DNA of 64,000 bases from Bolinopsis microptera (Eukaryota; Ctenophora; Tentaculata; Lobata; Bolinopsidae). Position numbers and translations under genes: made by a program. The stretch lies in contig NC_087082.1 of assembly GCF_026151205.1 (NCBI RefSeq), positions 2,072,001 through 2,136,000 on the forward strand, in the 5' to 3' direction. Below the pieces are notes generated by a model. The model worked only from the letters and a program-made list of their open reading frames with translations, was not told the origin of the DNA and ran no database searches. Positions 47,801-60,100 of this stretch are shown piece by piece (the first letter of the stretch is position 1; each line of letters opens with the position of its first letter).

Positions 47801-50800
47801 AACATGAGAGCCAATTTGAGCTCCCTGGTTCGCTAATCTGCTCCAAAACCCTTGCAGTCTTCTCATCAACCTTTTTAAGTATCTCTTCTTGTTGTTCTTT
47901 ATATTCCAAAACACGCTGTTTTAACATGTCTTGGAGCTCATCTGTCGATTCCGTGTCGGTTGCAGCAAGAGATTTGCCTTTCATGGAATTTACCAGTCCC
48001 CGGGTTACCAAAAGCGATGCAGCAATGTGATGAAGAGTTTTTAGCAACTGCTCCTTCATAATATTTTGTATCATTTTTCAAAAAGTCACACTTTCTGTGG
48101 TACACCCTGTATAATGTATATTTTTTTTTTTTGGAAAACAAATAGAATAATATATAACAATATAATTTACAACAATGTATATCGACCAGATTTGAAACAA
48201 CAATTAATTGAGTCCATAGGACTCATAATTAGCTAAGCTTTGATACAAAGCATGCGAACTCAAAGTCGCTTTCACAACTTTTGTCAACTGAATTGACATA
48301 AGATCTGGTTCCTCTTATACACAGGAGAACCAGCTTCCTGATAATAAATGATAATTTACATCTTAAAAATTTTACAACATCTGAATAATTTTGTTGCGTC
48401 TTATAGGATATTTTCTCACACAATAACCTACAAAATGTTCTCGCTTCTGGCCCGCTGCCACCCGTGACAGAGTACACCAGTGGACAGAAACTCCCATGTT
48501 CGACATTCAGAATTCTCTCGTTGTATAACCTCCGCTTCTGAGTCTCAGCTCACTCGTATATTTTTTCTGTTGATGATGAGAGATAAGACTCAGAATTGGG
48601 ATTGAGAAACTTTATGTCGAAATAGGAGTTCTGTCCCGGACGATAGAATCCCCTGGCACGGACGTCAGGGTGGGCATTGTCTCCTGTTAAGTTAGTGTGG
48701 TACTTGTTGAGAAAGTCTCCCCGTCTAAAGTCTGTAGGTGGGGCTCACATTCTACGTCTTTGCAAACAGTTGATAGTTGTTTGGCTATGAAATCGCTAAC
48801 TGATTTGTGGCGGATGATGATCTAGCCTCCTCTTGGACAGTTTAGAGCATGGTGATGTCCATTTTGGCCCCACAAACACAGGATTGAGGTAATCGTGGAA
48901 GGTCTTTGTTATATCGAAGAAGTAGACTATCCCTGAATTCCCCTTTGTTCAATGTGAACCCATAAGACTTAAGAGGTAGGACAGTCAACCAACTTGAGCT
49001 TCCTTTTTCTCTTGCCTGATTAATTGCACGTGTAGATCTATCACTGATTTCATTGCAGATTAACGTGTATTCTAATTCATGCTTTTCTGCCCTCACTTTT
49101 AGAATTACTTTCAGCGACTCGGAATCATGATCTATATCCGTTTCAATTCCGGCCATGGCCTTTACTAAGGACTTAGTCACTTCCATGGATGTTTTATACT
49201 CATCTGATGCCAACTTTGATAAAACTTGTATGCCTAGTCCCCCACATCGTACGGGTAGCGCAACCGTTCTTCTCTCTAATGGTGTACCTACCTTGGGTAC
49301 CTTGGGTTCGTTTCGGGCCAGCACGCCCAGGCCAAGACATCTTGCGTCTCCACCACCGGTGTCTCCGTTATCATGTCTTGCTCACAGCCCATTCCAAGAT
49401 TGATTTGCCGTTAGCCGCTGTATATCCAGGGGTAGGAGGGGTGTCGGGGACGGTATGAAGAAAGCGATCAAGTGCTGCCTTGAATTTTGGCAAGGTTGGG
49501 ATAGACTTGATGTCGTGAGGCACAGCGTTATACAAAGCAGAAGCCACTGAAGGGAAAGAATGGAACCTCATGGTGTTGGTGCTTTTGTATTTTGATCCGC
49601 CAAGAGGACGAAGACATGTAACTCCTCTTTTTTGAGAGTGTTGGAAAGAAATGTTTACACTGTTGGGAATCTCACCGTAGTAAATTTTCCAGACAAGGAT
49701 GATCATGTACCTCTCGCGGCGGCGCTGTAGGGAGTAGAGATCAAGCTGCTTCAGGCGCTCCCAGTAGCTAAGATGCTTGTACCCTGCTATTTTTGCAGTG
49801 AATGAGCGTTGGATCGACTCAATCATGATTATATCACACTGCAGGTGAGGCGACCAGAGAGCACAACAATACTCGGTAATAGAGCGGACGTATGTCTTGA
49901 AGAGCATCATCATCGTGTCTTTGTCTCTGGTAGAGAAAGTTCTCAGTACCCATCCAGCTTTGCTCGCTGCCTCAGTGTAATAGGGCATCCAAATAAAGCC
50001 GGTATGAATTTCTCATCGATAAGCATGTCAAGAGGTTGCAAGTATTGATCTAGTCCTTCAATTGTTCTCATGAAGTATGTCATTTTGTGCCTAACTCCAT
50101 GAGTGAATGCTGCATAATGTATATTAATGCTTTTCATGCAAACAAGTGAAAACGAATATTTTATGTCATGTATCCTGGGTTTGGACAGGATATGCCCGCT
50201 TAAAATACTTCCATCGCGTTACATAACATAATTTTCTGAAACATATATTACATTTACAATAAATTATACAACATTACAATCAACAAAATAAATTTAATCG
50301 CAGAATCTCAAATACAAATAATCGTAAATTAAACACAAAAAACAAAATAAACAAGCAACAAATGAATTTACAAATGCACATCCTTTGACAACATACTCCT
50401 TCATAAAATTAATTTTTGACAAAAAATTGTTAGACGGTAATATAATGGTTACTAATTTATAAGTCACAAATAATAAATCAATACAAATATAATTAATCAC
50501 AAATACTAAGTGGTAAGTATATTACATATGTAATTTTATTACTTGAAATATTCGCATAATAATCTCCCCACCCCAGATACTTGGAGATGGCCCCACCAGA
50601 CCAGAAGGAAGCGAGCTACAAGTACCTGCTCCACAACAGTGTGGTACTGGAACTGAACCCCACTCATCCCATTATCAAACAGCTGGCACCTCTCAGAGAG
50701 AGCAACCCAGAAGTAGCGGGGTTAGTTGCCAGCCAGCTCTTCGATAATGCTCTAATGAATGCTGATTTGGTGCACGATCCCAGACGAATGGTGGGCAGGA

Positions 50801-50865
50801 TTAACAAGATTTTACAGGCAGTCACTGAAAGTGAAGTCCCGACTGATGCGGATGTTAAGGAATAA
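44816..50865 (+). CDS. TRAP1: TRAP1, mitochondrial HSP90 chaperone, with a frame break in the N-domain
   Basis: Exons: 44816-46430 (broken near 45125), 46648-46749 and 50577-50865. The N-terminus ([18 protein letters not shown]) is a good mitochondrial presequence. GHKL ATPase motifs follow: [13 protein letters not shown] (catalytic Glu and Asn), DNGIGM, and [12 protein letters not shown]. The middle domain shows [19 protein letters not shown], the HSP90 signature. The C-terminal dimerisation domain ends [16 protein letters not shown]1 folds clients in the mitochondrial matrix. The first part (to HVECS, stop at 45128-45130) and the second part (from about 45121) are in different frames. The gap is a few bases, so it could be a real mutation, an allele, or a sequence error. 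An AATAAA at about 46503 lies in the next intron. Confidence 0.88.
46431..46647 (+). other. TRAP1 intron with stop and possible polyadenylation signal
   Basis: If the donor at 46431 is not used, the frame ends after four more residues (TAG at 46444-46446), followed by GAAATAAAAG at about 46501. This could produce a short isoform lacking the C-terminal dimerisation domain. Confidence 0.3.
46927..48085 (-). mobile_element. Non-LTR retroelement C-terminus with restriction-like endonuclease (copy A)
   Basis: The minus-strand frame 48074-47052 gives 340 aa. It contains [20 protein letters not shown], a zinc motif [30 protein letters not shown], then [20 protein letters not shown], which fits a PD-(D/E)xK nuclease core, and [19 protein letters not shown]. 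Proteins of this type lie C-terminal to a reverse transcriptase in invertebrate retroelements. The reverse transcriptase is missing here. A T run at about 46939-46951 marks the probable poly-A end. Inserted antisense in the last TRAP1 intron. Confidence 0.75.
48120..50137 (-). mobile_element. Non-LTR retroelement with restriction-like endonuclease (copy B), broken and interrupted
   Basis: A second, more decayed copy of the same family lies directly upstream on the minus strand. From its 5' side: [20 protein letters not shown] and [10 protein letters not shown] (50137-49990), then [17 protein letters not shown] and [20 protein letters not shown] with CVCGAKM (49324-48842), then [15 protein letters not shown] (48477-48229). 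The parts lie in different frames or are separated by stops. A CR1-like LINE (49350-49988) sits between the first two parts. Its T run at about 48121-48132 again marks the 3' end. Confidence 0.7.
49350..49988 (-). mobile_element. CR1-like LINE fragment nested inside copy B
   Basis: A 205-residue frame shows [66 protein letters not shown] and [15 protein letters not shown]. This is the post-catalytic region of a CR1/Rex-like reverse transcriptase, similar to the remnant at 18260-19206. Both flanks belong to the other retroelement, so it inserted later. Confidence 0.78.
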
Positions 50866-51132
50866 GGAATCCCTGGAATGAGATTTTTTTAATGTTTAGG
50901 ATTTTTATAACTTATTATTTTGGTAAAGTTTTATTTTTCACAAAAATGATCCTTGACTTGCTTTGTTGTAAATCCATGCCAAATGCCAATTGCCAAATCA
51001 TTGGGATATAAACTGAATCACAATTGCTGCTATTTTTTCCTGACAACCTATATTCAGCTAATTTGCATTTGATGTATTTAATATAATTATTTGATGATAA
51101 GATCAATATTAATCACTGCTTCTGTTTTAGTT
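50866..51132. other. Spacer between TRAP1 and the next gene
   Basis: Only 267 bases separate the TRAP1 stop from the next start codon. TTCTGTTTTAG just before that ATG looks like a splice acceptor, so the next gene may have an untranslated first exon within this gap or further upstream. Confidence 0.4.
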
Positions 51133-54100
51133 ATGACGATGTCAAACCAAACCACCCCTAATGTTACCCCGAAAGAGGATCCTGATGAAACAAATGCCTT
51201 ATCTTCTTGTGCTTGTTCTGAACCAGAAGTAGCAGCCTCACAGTCAATAAAGACTGAGGAGGAGAAAGAGGAGGCAACACCAGAGTCCCTGGTATTTGAA
51301 CCTATCCCAGAGTTCTGGGAGGAATTACACGACCTCCAGCCTGTAGGTTCAAAACTGGAAACACCCACAACTGCACCCTCAGTCTCTAACCACCTGGAAC
51401 CTCATAAACGCAATCCTTCTGAAAACACAACTACTAATGAGAATGAAGTTGCTCCTACAACTTCAGTAACGGATCCTCTAAGCTTGACTATACCTAATTA
51501 CGGGTCCCCCATGACGTCCCCTATAGATGTGATAACCCCAATTAACATTGTTTACTCAAGAGAAGGTGTGCCACCTCCCTTCATAGTGAGATACGAAGAG
51601 GAGGAGGATGAGGACAAGAAGGGGATTAATATTAATGGGGACATCAGATACGACGATAAAAAGTTAGTAGTATAATTAATAAATAGCTGTTATTTATTAG
51701 GTAGCTCAAGAATAACAGGGTGTATCACGTGACTATCACAAGAATAACAGGGTGTATCACGTGACGATCACACATCTTAAGACTGATATACCCCTTGAAG
51801 CATTACTTTTGTGTGATCCGTGCAACCTGACCACTCATCACTTATATCAAACGTATGTCATTTGTTTATTCTTATCTGTTTTTTTCTTTTTCTTGACATT
51901 TGTTTATTCTTATCTATTTTTTCCTTGCTTTTGCTTTTTGTTCTTTATTTTGGCCCTCTCTGTGTATAATTGTACAGGGGGGGGGGTCCAAGGGGAACTT
52001 TGGGGAACTTTGGGAAAGTCCCCCAAGATTTCTGAAGTTCCCCAAAAAAAAGTTCCCCAAAACTCCCCAAAGTTCCCCAAAATTCCCCAAAATTATTCAA
52101 AATTATTCAAAATTATTCAAAATTATTCAAAATTATTCAAAATTATTCAAAATTTCTCTAATATACATTAATACCCATTAATGTTAACATGTATGTTATT
52201 ATAAGGTATAATCTTAACTTACTTGTTGATACTTGCAGCATGATAATTTTTTTGGCATGATAATTTTTTTGGGGAACTTTGGGGAACTTTGGGGAACTTT
52301 GGGGAATTTTGGGGAAATTTCTGAAGTTCCCCAAAAAAAGTTCCCCAAAATTCCCCAAAATTATTTGTTTCATTGATAATTTTTTGGGGAACTTTGGGAA
52401 AGTCCCCCAGGTTTCCTGAAGTTCCCCAAAAAAAAGTTCCCCAAAACTCCCCAAAGTTCCCCTTGGACCCCCCCCTGTACAAAGATTGTTGTTTGGATCA
52501 TAATCAAATAAATTAGAAGCTCTAAACCAGTCTCCTCCTGTGATCTGTCGGTATGCCAGAAATGTCCATAAAGAGCCTAACACTATTAAGAAATCAAAAT
52601 ATGTCTCATAATTTGTAGATTCTATGTTTTGAAGATTACAGACACTAGAACCCTCAATATACAGACAATAAAGATATTGTTTAATCTGACAACATACTTC
52701 ACACTGTCTCAACACTCGAAAACAAAACATTTCCCAGTAAACATCTTCCATGAAGACTGTTGGAACACAAAATATCGTGCTTTTAGTGTTGTATCTTCCA
52801 TGAAGACTGTTGGAACACAAAATATCGTGCTTTTAGTGTTGTATCTTCCATGAAGACTGTTGGAACACAAAATATCGTGCTTTTAGTGTTGTATCTTCCA
52901 TGAAGACTGTTGGAACACAAAATATCGTGCTTTTAGTGTTGTATCTTCCATGAAGACTGTTGGAACACAAAATATCGTGCTTTTAGTGTTGTATCTTCCA
53001 TGAAGACTGTTGGAACACAAAATATCGTGCTTTTAGTGTTGTATCTTCCATGAAGACTGTTGGAACACAAAATATCGTGCTTTTAGTGTTGTATCTTCCA
53101 TGAAGACTGTTGGAACACAAAATATCGTGCTTTTAGTGTTGTATCTTCCATGAAGACTGTTGGAACACAAAATATCGCGCTTTTAGTGTTGTATTTTTGA
53201 GCTTATTTTTTTCGTTTTTTCCTCGTCAAAACTTTATCCTTGAACTTGATGATTTTTTGCTTGTTTTATTATCTACCTAGCATTTTTGTAGATTACACTA
53301 CTTTGTTCACATTCTCATGTTTCTAACTATTTTTTCCTCAATTTCTTCTCAATTAAAATCAACTTGTTTGCAGGGATGACTACAAGTACCATCAGGAGGA
53401 TGATATAGTGAACAAACCCCCGGAATCAGTAATGGAACCTTCCTTAGCCGTGAGTATATAATGTCATGTAAAAAGTACATAGAGTGTCGAGAGCATCATG
53501 TTTCCAATTAATCCAGTAGAAATAACGTATAGTAGAACACGTGTTAATACGTGTTAACACGTGTTAATATATATCACAATTCAGACAAAGTACTGGAAGG
53601 TAAATGTATTATATTATACTAGAACATTCTGGACTTTTCTAGAAACATAAAGCAGCAGCAGCAGCCCTCCACCTTGGTAATCATAACTCTGTACCCAGGA
53701 CGACTGCAGGCGAGCACTAGGAGACTGTGACTTTCCAACCGTGGCGGATCTTGTCGAGTCCCAGCAGCTGGTATACGAGGTGAACCCAGTTAAGATGCCT
53801 GTAAAGATACCGTGCTTTACTGCTGAGGAGAGCGAGTCTCAACCTCAGTTACTGTCTCCTCATGCGGACCTGACTTGTGAGACTCTTAGAGCTGCTTACA
53901 GGTTAGATTATATCTCTTAATCCTTCATACGCCACCTTGGTTTTACTTAATATAATTTTGTGTTTTTTTTATAAGTTCAAATAAGTGACTGGCTCCTACT
54001 GATGCTTCATTATTGGAATAACTTACGTTGACAGAGATTAGATCTAGAGCTTGTGTATTCGAAATGTGAATCTAACTGTTATCCAAAGAACTTTGGAATC

Positions 54101-56200
54101 CCCCCCCCCCCCCCCCCCCCCCGATAACATTTTTTATTTCAGAAAACGCCTGGAGATCGTGAAGTCCCAGCCCCTGTCTCGGAACTCCCTTCCTCGTGGA
54201 TCTCAGAAGATACAGGACATAATAAACAAGAAGCTCGACGAAATGAAAGAAGAAAAGGAGAAGCTTGAACGCTGGATTAGGGAAATGGAAAGTTTGAGAA
54301 CTGTTCAGAGTCAACCTGCAGCTGAAGAAGTAAAAGATAAGCAGACCGTATCGGATAAGATTAAAGTCTGTCGTGTCTTGAAAGACAGGAGTTTGAAGAC
54401 GAGCGGAGAGCAGAAAATGAACGATTTAAGTCAAGACAATAAAGAAATACAAGAAAACGAAGGAACGGAAGGAGATAACCTAGATAAGGGTGACATCCTA
54501 GAAGAGGAAGCCATGGATACAGATAATAGTCAGGAGATCGAACTAGATAACGATAAGAGCCGAGCAGATGGTACGCGCTATAAGAAAAGACGACTAGAGG
54601 AAGAAGAAGAAGAAGAAGAGGTTGAGGAAGGTACCACAAAAAGAAGGAAGATTGTGAACGAATCATCGGCTCCACAGTCAGACATCAGCGCTCAGATAAC
54701 GAACTTGTCACGTGATATTCCGCAGGGTTCCCGAAACCAATCAGGTTCATTCATACCTCTATAATATTATTCATACTTCTACATTATAACACTTTATTTT
54801 ATTCTCAGTAAATTATAACTTAACTGTTATCGAAATATCACTTTTTAGCTAACTTTACAAGTCGTTATAAATTGAACCACTTTCAGAACGTCCCGTGATA
54901 GTAGTAGGTAAACACATCAACCATCCTGGTGTTGTGAAAATGGAGAGGAAAAGTGATTCCAGTTCTGGAGTGTCGGATGCAATGGAACACTTCCCCAATC
55001 CCGCTGATAAAACTATTAAAACACCTCGACAAAAAGAGGAGATGTGTGAAGAGTCTGCTGAAACACCTCGACAAAAAGAGGAGATGTGTGAAGAGTCTGC
55101 TGAAACAATGAGGCGGGGGAAGAGAATTATGGAAATAAAGCAGGAGGCCAAACTTGCTAAGTGGTTTTCCGACACGGAACTTTCAGGTGCGTTTCTTTAT
55201 TTTATAAAATAAATGTATAAATAAATTTTATTTATAAAATAAATGTATAGATCAATTTTATTTTATAAATTGTAACCGACTTCGTGCGTCATAGTAAATT
55301 CAGTTATATTATATTCTTGATTTTATGGGACTATTATGGAAATTAAAAACAGTTGAAATGTTCGTAATTCTCCAATAACAAGATGTGCTCGAAATCTGTG
55401 GAACAGTTTGAACAGTTTCTCGAAATTTCCGGAACCGTTCGAGCAGTTTTTCGAATCGGTGGACGTATGGGCGGGGAACTTTTCACCTCGCCACTTGTCA
55501 GTACCTGATTAGGTGATGAAGGTGTTTGGGTTTGGAATATCGTAGTGGATAAAGTCTCTGCGAAGTTTTATTATTTGGTGCAGGGAGCGCTGCACAGGCA
55601 CTCCCAGGGGAATGTTACTCTTTAAAATTTAGTCCTTGTCCAGCGTCCGCCTAAGTGATGAATTCCTTTTACGGATAAAATATTTTCATCGTTGCAGACA
55701 TTCGATTAAACTACCCAAACTAAATTATAGTTAATACTACTAAATTAATGATTCAACTGTACTAAATTATTGATAATTGTACTAAATTATCAGTCTCCTG
55801 TCTTTGAGGGTGTGGAGTGCGGAACGTAGCTTCTTTCATCACTTAACTATGCCGCCCCACTTTTGTTCACGCATGTCAAGCAATAAAGCATTAAAAACCT
55901 AATATAATGCACTTTCATTATTTCATGCCGCCTTTTACATAAACATATTATCACACCATTATTAACTTATTAAGCTAAATAACTTGAATTCCTTTGCGGT
56001 AATGTAAGTAGATTCTATTATGTAATGCAGATATTAAGCTAAATAGTTAACAATCTACATTCTTCTCAGGCATCCCAGTTACGTTCAGCATGCTACGAAA
56101 CATGGCTAAAGGGTGGGCACCTCACCTTTCCTCCGACCAACTTCTATTCGAGTTCCTCTCTCGATTCCAACTCAACTTCCGGCCTTCCTCCGGTCGATGA
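51133..56200 (+). CDS. Unrecognised acidic coiled-coil protein, six exons
   Basis: Exons: 51133-51662, 53374-53449, 53699-53901, 54143-54744, 54887-55186, 56070-56200. They join in phase to 613 aa. I do not recognise the family. The first exon is Ser/Thr/Pro- and Glu-rich and ends in an acidic cluster (YEEEEDEDKKG). The middle holds RKRLEIVKSQ and a coiled coil (KKLDEMKEEKEKLERWIREM), then a Glu-rich run next to a bipartite nuclear-localisation-like KKRR and KRRK pair. Exon 5 has a 42-base tandem duplication coding TPRQKEEMCEESAE twice. The last exon is the most ordered part (FSMLRNMAKGWAPHLSSDQL). Composition and NLS suggest a nuclear protein. Intron 1 carries a MITE and a 50-bp satellite. 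Confidence 0.65.
51975..52477. mobile_element. MITE with long CAGGGG..TCCAAGGGGAACTTT inverted repeats and TA duplication
   Basis: The left end CAGGGGGGGGGG followed by TCCAAGGGGAACTTTGGGG is mirrored at the right by CCCCAAAGTTCCCCTTGGA and CCCCCCCCTG. TA flanks both ends (51973-51974 and 52478-52479). The interior is built of repeated GGGGAACTTT and TTCCCCAAAA units and an AAAATTATTC array, so the whole 503 bases can fold back on itself several ways. No coding capacity. Confidence 0.85.
52745..53194. repeat. 50-bp satellite, nine copies, almost perfect
   Basis: Nine exact-length 50-base units start CTTCCATGAAGACTGTTGGA and end TTTTAGTGTTGTAT. The only difference I see is one base in the last copy (CGCGC for CGTGC). 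It lies in intron 1 of the unrecognised gene. Confidence 0.95.
54100..54122. repeat. Poly-C tract near a splice acceptor
   Basis: A run of about 22 C lies 20 bases before the acceptor of exon 4 of the 51133-56200 gene (TTTTTTATTTCAG). The forward frame crossing it is an artefact. Confidence 0.85.
55187..56069. other. Last intron of the 51133-56200 gene
   Basis: Contains a diverged repeat of TTTATAAAATAAATGTATA near 55198-55265. Nothing else recognised. Confidence 0.4.
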
Positions 56201-57133
56201 ACAGAGACTGGACCAAATACCAATTTCCGTTTCTGAATTCTGATGAAGTATCTTGCATCCGGTGAGCCGTTGTGCGTACAAAATCTGGCCTTTCCAAATA
56301 TTGTACTGTTCCCACGTTTGTTCATTATGTTTTTATCCACCGAAACTAACATTAAGGTTGAAATCAATACTAATTAATGGACCTGGGAATCAAAGTGATT
56401 TTAACCTAAGTGTATTTTAACGGAACGTGAGCCCGGCTCCGCATCCGGCATCAGCTAGAAGGTTCGACCTGATCAGTTACAATGCGCTGTGCACGTACCT
56501 CGTCTTGTTTTCTCCTTAAATACCTTGTATTTCTAATCTGCATGACACTTCATTTCTGAGTTAGAAAATTACCTGCGGTCCATTTTTGTGCTTTTGTAAG
56601 TATCCGTGTGCAGTGTTTTAGGTTTAAATTGTTCGTAAATAAACACCAAATATCGGGAAAATTATCCCCTCAAAACTCGTTGTCACGTTCGATGAAATTA
56701 TTTAAAAGTTAAAAATATCATTTCCGTCAATGGTATTTCTTGAGCCATTCTCCTAGTGTGCCGAAATAATAATTCCATTGTCATAAAATGCGGTAATTAT
56801 TCTATTTTCTAACCTTATCTGCAGATTACTTCCATTTTATAACAATCGAAACAATCGGATCCCAATAATCCTAATTACGTTACTCGTTCCGATTTAAACC
56901 GTTTAAAAATGGTGATAAAACTGTTAATTGACAAATAATAACTCTTTAAATACCTCTTATTGTTATCTGGACCGAAGTGTTGTGCTCGTTCATTAGCATT
57001 ATTTTGAAGTCCCCATTATTCCTCTAATGTAATCAACGGTAAAAACTGCTAAATGTCCCCCAACTCGCTTAGAACGGAGTTAACATTTTTTGCGGTTTAG
57101 TTACGATTTGCTTTGATGGTTGTTGCGGATAGA
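56201..57133. other. Intergenic
   Basis: Contains the 3' region of the preceding gene and, presumably, the promoter of the first alternative exon at 57134. No coding region is supported. Confidence 0.4.
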
Positions 57134-57148
57134 ATGTCCAACTTCTCG
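57134..57148 (+). CDS. Candidate alternative first exon A (MSNFS)
   Basis: ATG plus four codons followed by GTAAGT. Phase 0 matches the shared exon at 63418. Confidence 0.4.
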
Positions 57149-60100
57149 GTAAGTAGATTTGAGTTTTATACCTTTACAAAATTATTCCGGCTACTGAGTA
57201 TCTACCTTAATTTTCACGTCCTGTAGGTACACAGTGCGCTGTAAATGCTATCACTCATTACGCTGCGGAATGCAATGAAATTTAGTTTTGAGTTCCCGGT
57301 ATATTCGAATATTTGAAATACAAGATCCGTTGACAGGTTGACGAGTTGACAACCGTGCATAGTGCATATTTTAAACAAAGTTTCCTGTTATTTCCTGTTA
57401 CTGTAACACCTTGACACAGATTGTCCAATACAGCTGGTGACCGCTAATTAATATAAATACAATATAAAGTAATCACTGACATTATATAATAAATATAATA
57501 TAATAAAGTAATCACGGAGATCACACGCCCACAAAACTGTTAAACAAGTAACATGTGGACTGTGGAGCTCTCTCGTTGTGGTAATTTGAGGTGAGCTCCA
57601 GACTCTGTTAAAACCATAGCCATTCACTAGCTGTCCTGTTAAACGCTGACCATGATGTTTTGTGTTTACAATCCCGCTCACGGAAACGATTACTCGCGAT
57701 AACGGAAACTGAAAGCTATCCGGTGTGATGAGTTAACATGGTGTTATATCATGGTTTACAGTGTACTCGTTCATTATCTATACAGTCCTAGGTCATTTCG
57801 AGTTGGGAGTCCTGCTCTGCTGTGTTTTAGGTGATTTAGGTTTTTAATTAGGTTACGAGATGGACATCATTTGTGCTGATTACTACTTTTGGAGCCATGT
57901 AAGTATACAGTGAAAAACGCTTTTTTTGCCAGCAAGGAAATCGTTTTTTTGTAACAATATGATTTCAATCTTAGATCACTTTACTGTTGCGGATGAAGCC
58001 TGATCTCAGGCTTTGTCATGGGAAATAGGATCCACGTGTTTCATCTGACACCTAGTAATTTGTCTTTAGTCGACAGTCGTTCGCTTTGTCTCCATCAGTA
58101 ATTATTGTTAATCTCTGTTGACGGATTAGCTGGGATCTTGGCACAGGGTGGGAATGTGAGTGCTATAGAAAATAACAGCTGTAGCCGATTATAATTAGAT
58201 TACTTTAAGTTCACAGATCACAAGAGTTGAAAAAAACAAAGGACGTGACTACTTCACCGATCTCCATTAGTCGAAAAAACAAAGGGCTTGATATTTTATT
58301 TTTTAATGCCAATACTTCACGGCTGGGTCAAGGGCTAAATTTTTTTAACTGTCACAATCAAAGGAATTTCGGTTTTTCCAATGGCTATTCCATTGTTATA
58401 AATGGCATGTCGTCTGGTGTTTAGCCATCACTTTAGTGGACAGCACTCCTCCCGCCAAGTTCAGGACCTAGTAAGTCTGAACGGAGGAGGATCATGTCGG
58501 ACTAGAGACACTTGTGTCTCAACCCTCTACCACTCACATCAGGGCGTCCTTCAATCGGACAAATTGAGAGATTGTAAACCGATTATCGGGCAGAGGCTGG
58601 ACCTGAAATTAGATTGTAACCCATATCTTATAAACAAGAGGGAATTAGTTACAGAGGTAACAGTCCCATGATAAGAGATGTGCTGATAAGTGTGGGGTGC
58701 CCAGCCCCTCAGTTACAGTTGCTACAATCTCCCAGCTAACCCCGAGTAAGTGAGGTCTCAGGGCCACTCCAGGAGCCCTCAGTATTGTGTGTCTCATGGT
58801 TATTATCACACCTTTGGTTTGACGAGGACGGAATTAGTTACAACAATTGTCTAGCATGTGTGTCTAGCGAGAATCCCGAGCAAGGCGGTGTCAATGGCAG
58901 CTGGTTGTCAGGGAGGAATCATTGTAAGGGAGAGGGAGAGAGTGAGGGTAATCCTGCTTAGCACAAAGTAACATCACGTGACCCATCAAAAGCGGCACGC
59001 GTCCTATTTCTGGTGCCACCAAATATAGATACCCCCATAAAGAGCTTATCTCTGTCCAGGATCAGCTCACTGAGTACATACTAGACCGTGTCACCACACA
59101 GCAGCTTCTCTGAGAGGAGATATCATCTCTGGTACGAGATACTATCCCCTACAAAGGTATGTCACGTATTCACGGGGCTGCAATACGGCTTCTCTCTCTG
59201 CAAGCTCTGCAATACATGTAGATGATGGTATGAAGTAAGGGTTCTCAGTGTTATAGAGCTAGGAGTAAGGGTTCAGGTCCTGGATAGGTTTCCCTCATAA
59301 TCACGTCACTATGTGTCGGCATGTGCCGGCAAGGGTGAAATGTGCCTGCCTTAGGTCCAGTTCCCGGGGTAAACTGCCGTGAAAGTATGGGCTCGGATTT
59401 GATTATCAGAAATATTTACAAGGGAGGAAAGTCCGTAGACCGGTTTGCGCCAAAACGTTAATTCTACGATCTAAAGATTTGCAGATTTGTCTCTGAAACC
59501 AATATAGCACATACTCCTCGCCTGTAACATCGTTACCCCCAAAAGGGCGTCCCTCTAATCGTCCCTCTAATCGGATATAAATGAGACATTGAAAGATTTT
59601 ACCCAGACAGTATTGCAAGATTGTACTCTCTTTCCCCGTGGATATGGTACCGCGCTATATGCCGATATAGGCAGGTTTCCAAAGCGACACACCGCTGTCA
59701 GGGCGACATCCCCGTTACCAGGGCGACATCCCGTACCTAGGACGGTGCATACTGGCCTGATGTTGACGTCAGCTTGTACTGAAGTTTGGAATATTTTCAG
59801 GGCTGGGTGTGGTACAGAGTGCACTACACGTGAGATATTTTACAGGACAAGCATTCACGTGTCATGAACAAAGTTGAGGTGAGATTGAGGGTCTCCAGCC
59901 AAGGGGAAAGTGGTGTTTATCTTGCACGTGGTGCTGTGTGGTTGTCAGGGAGATATCCTAGTAGCACGTGTGAAGTGTTTGTCAGATATGCGAGGGTAAT
60001 ATTACTGGTAATACAGTTAGACAGAGGGTGAACTATAATCCCGTGTCATCAGGACCCTGTCATCCCAGTTCACGGGATTGTAACCCTTAGGTCTCTCCTT

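Noticed and set aside
51752-52820. Repetitive frames on both strands rich in FPK and GNFGEL
   Set aside because: They lie inside the fold-back MITE and reflect its GGGGAACTTT units.
54051-54142. N-terminal extension of the exon at 54143 through a poly-C run (proline run)
   Set aside because: The preceding TTTTTTATTTCAG acceptor and matching phase from 53901 show that coding starts at 54143.
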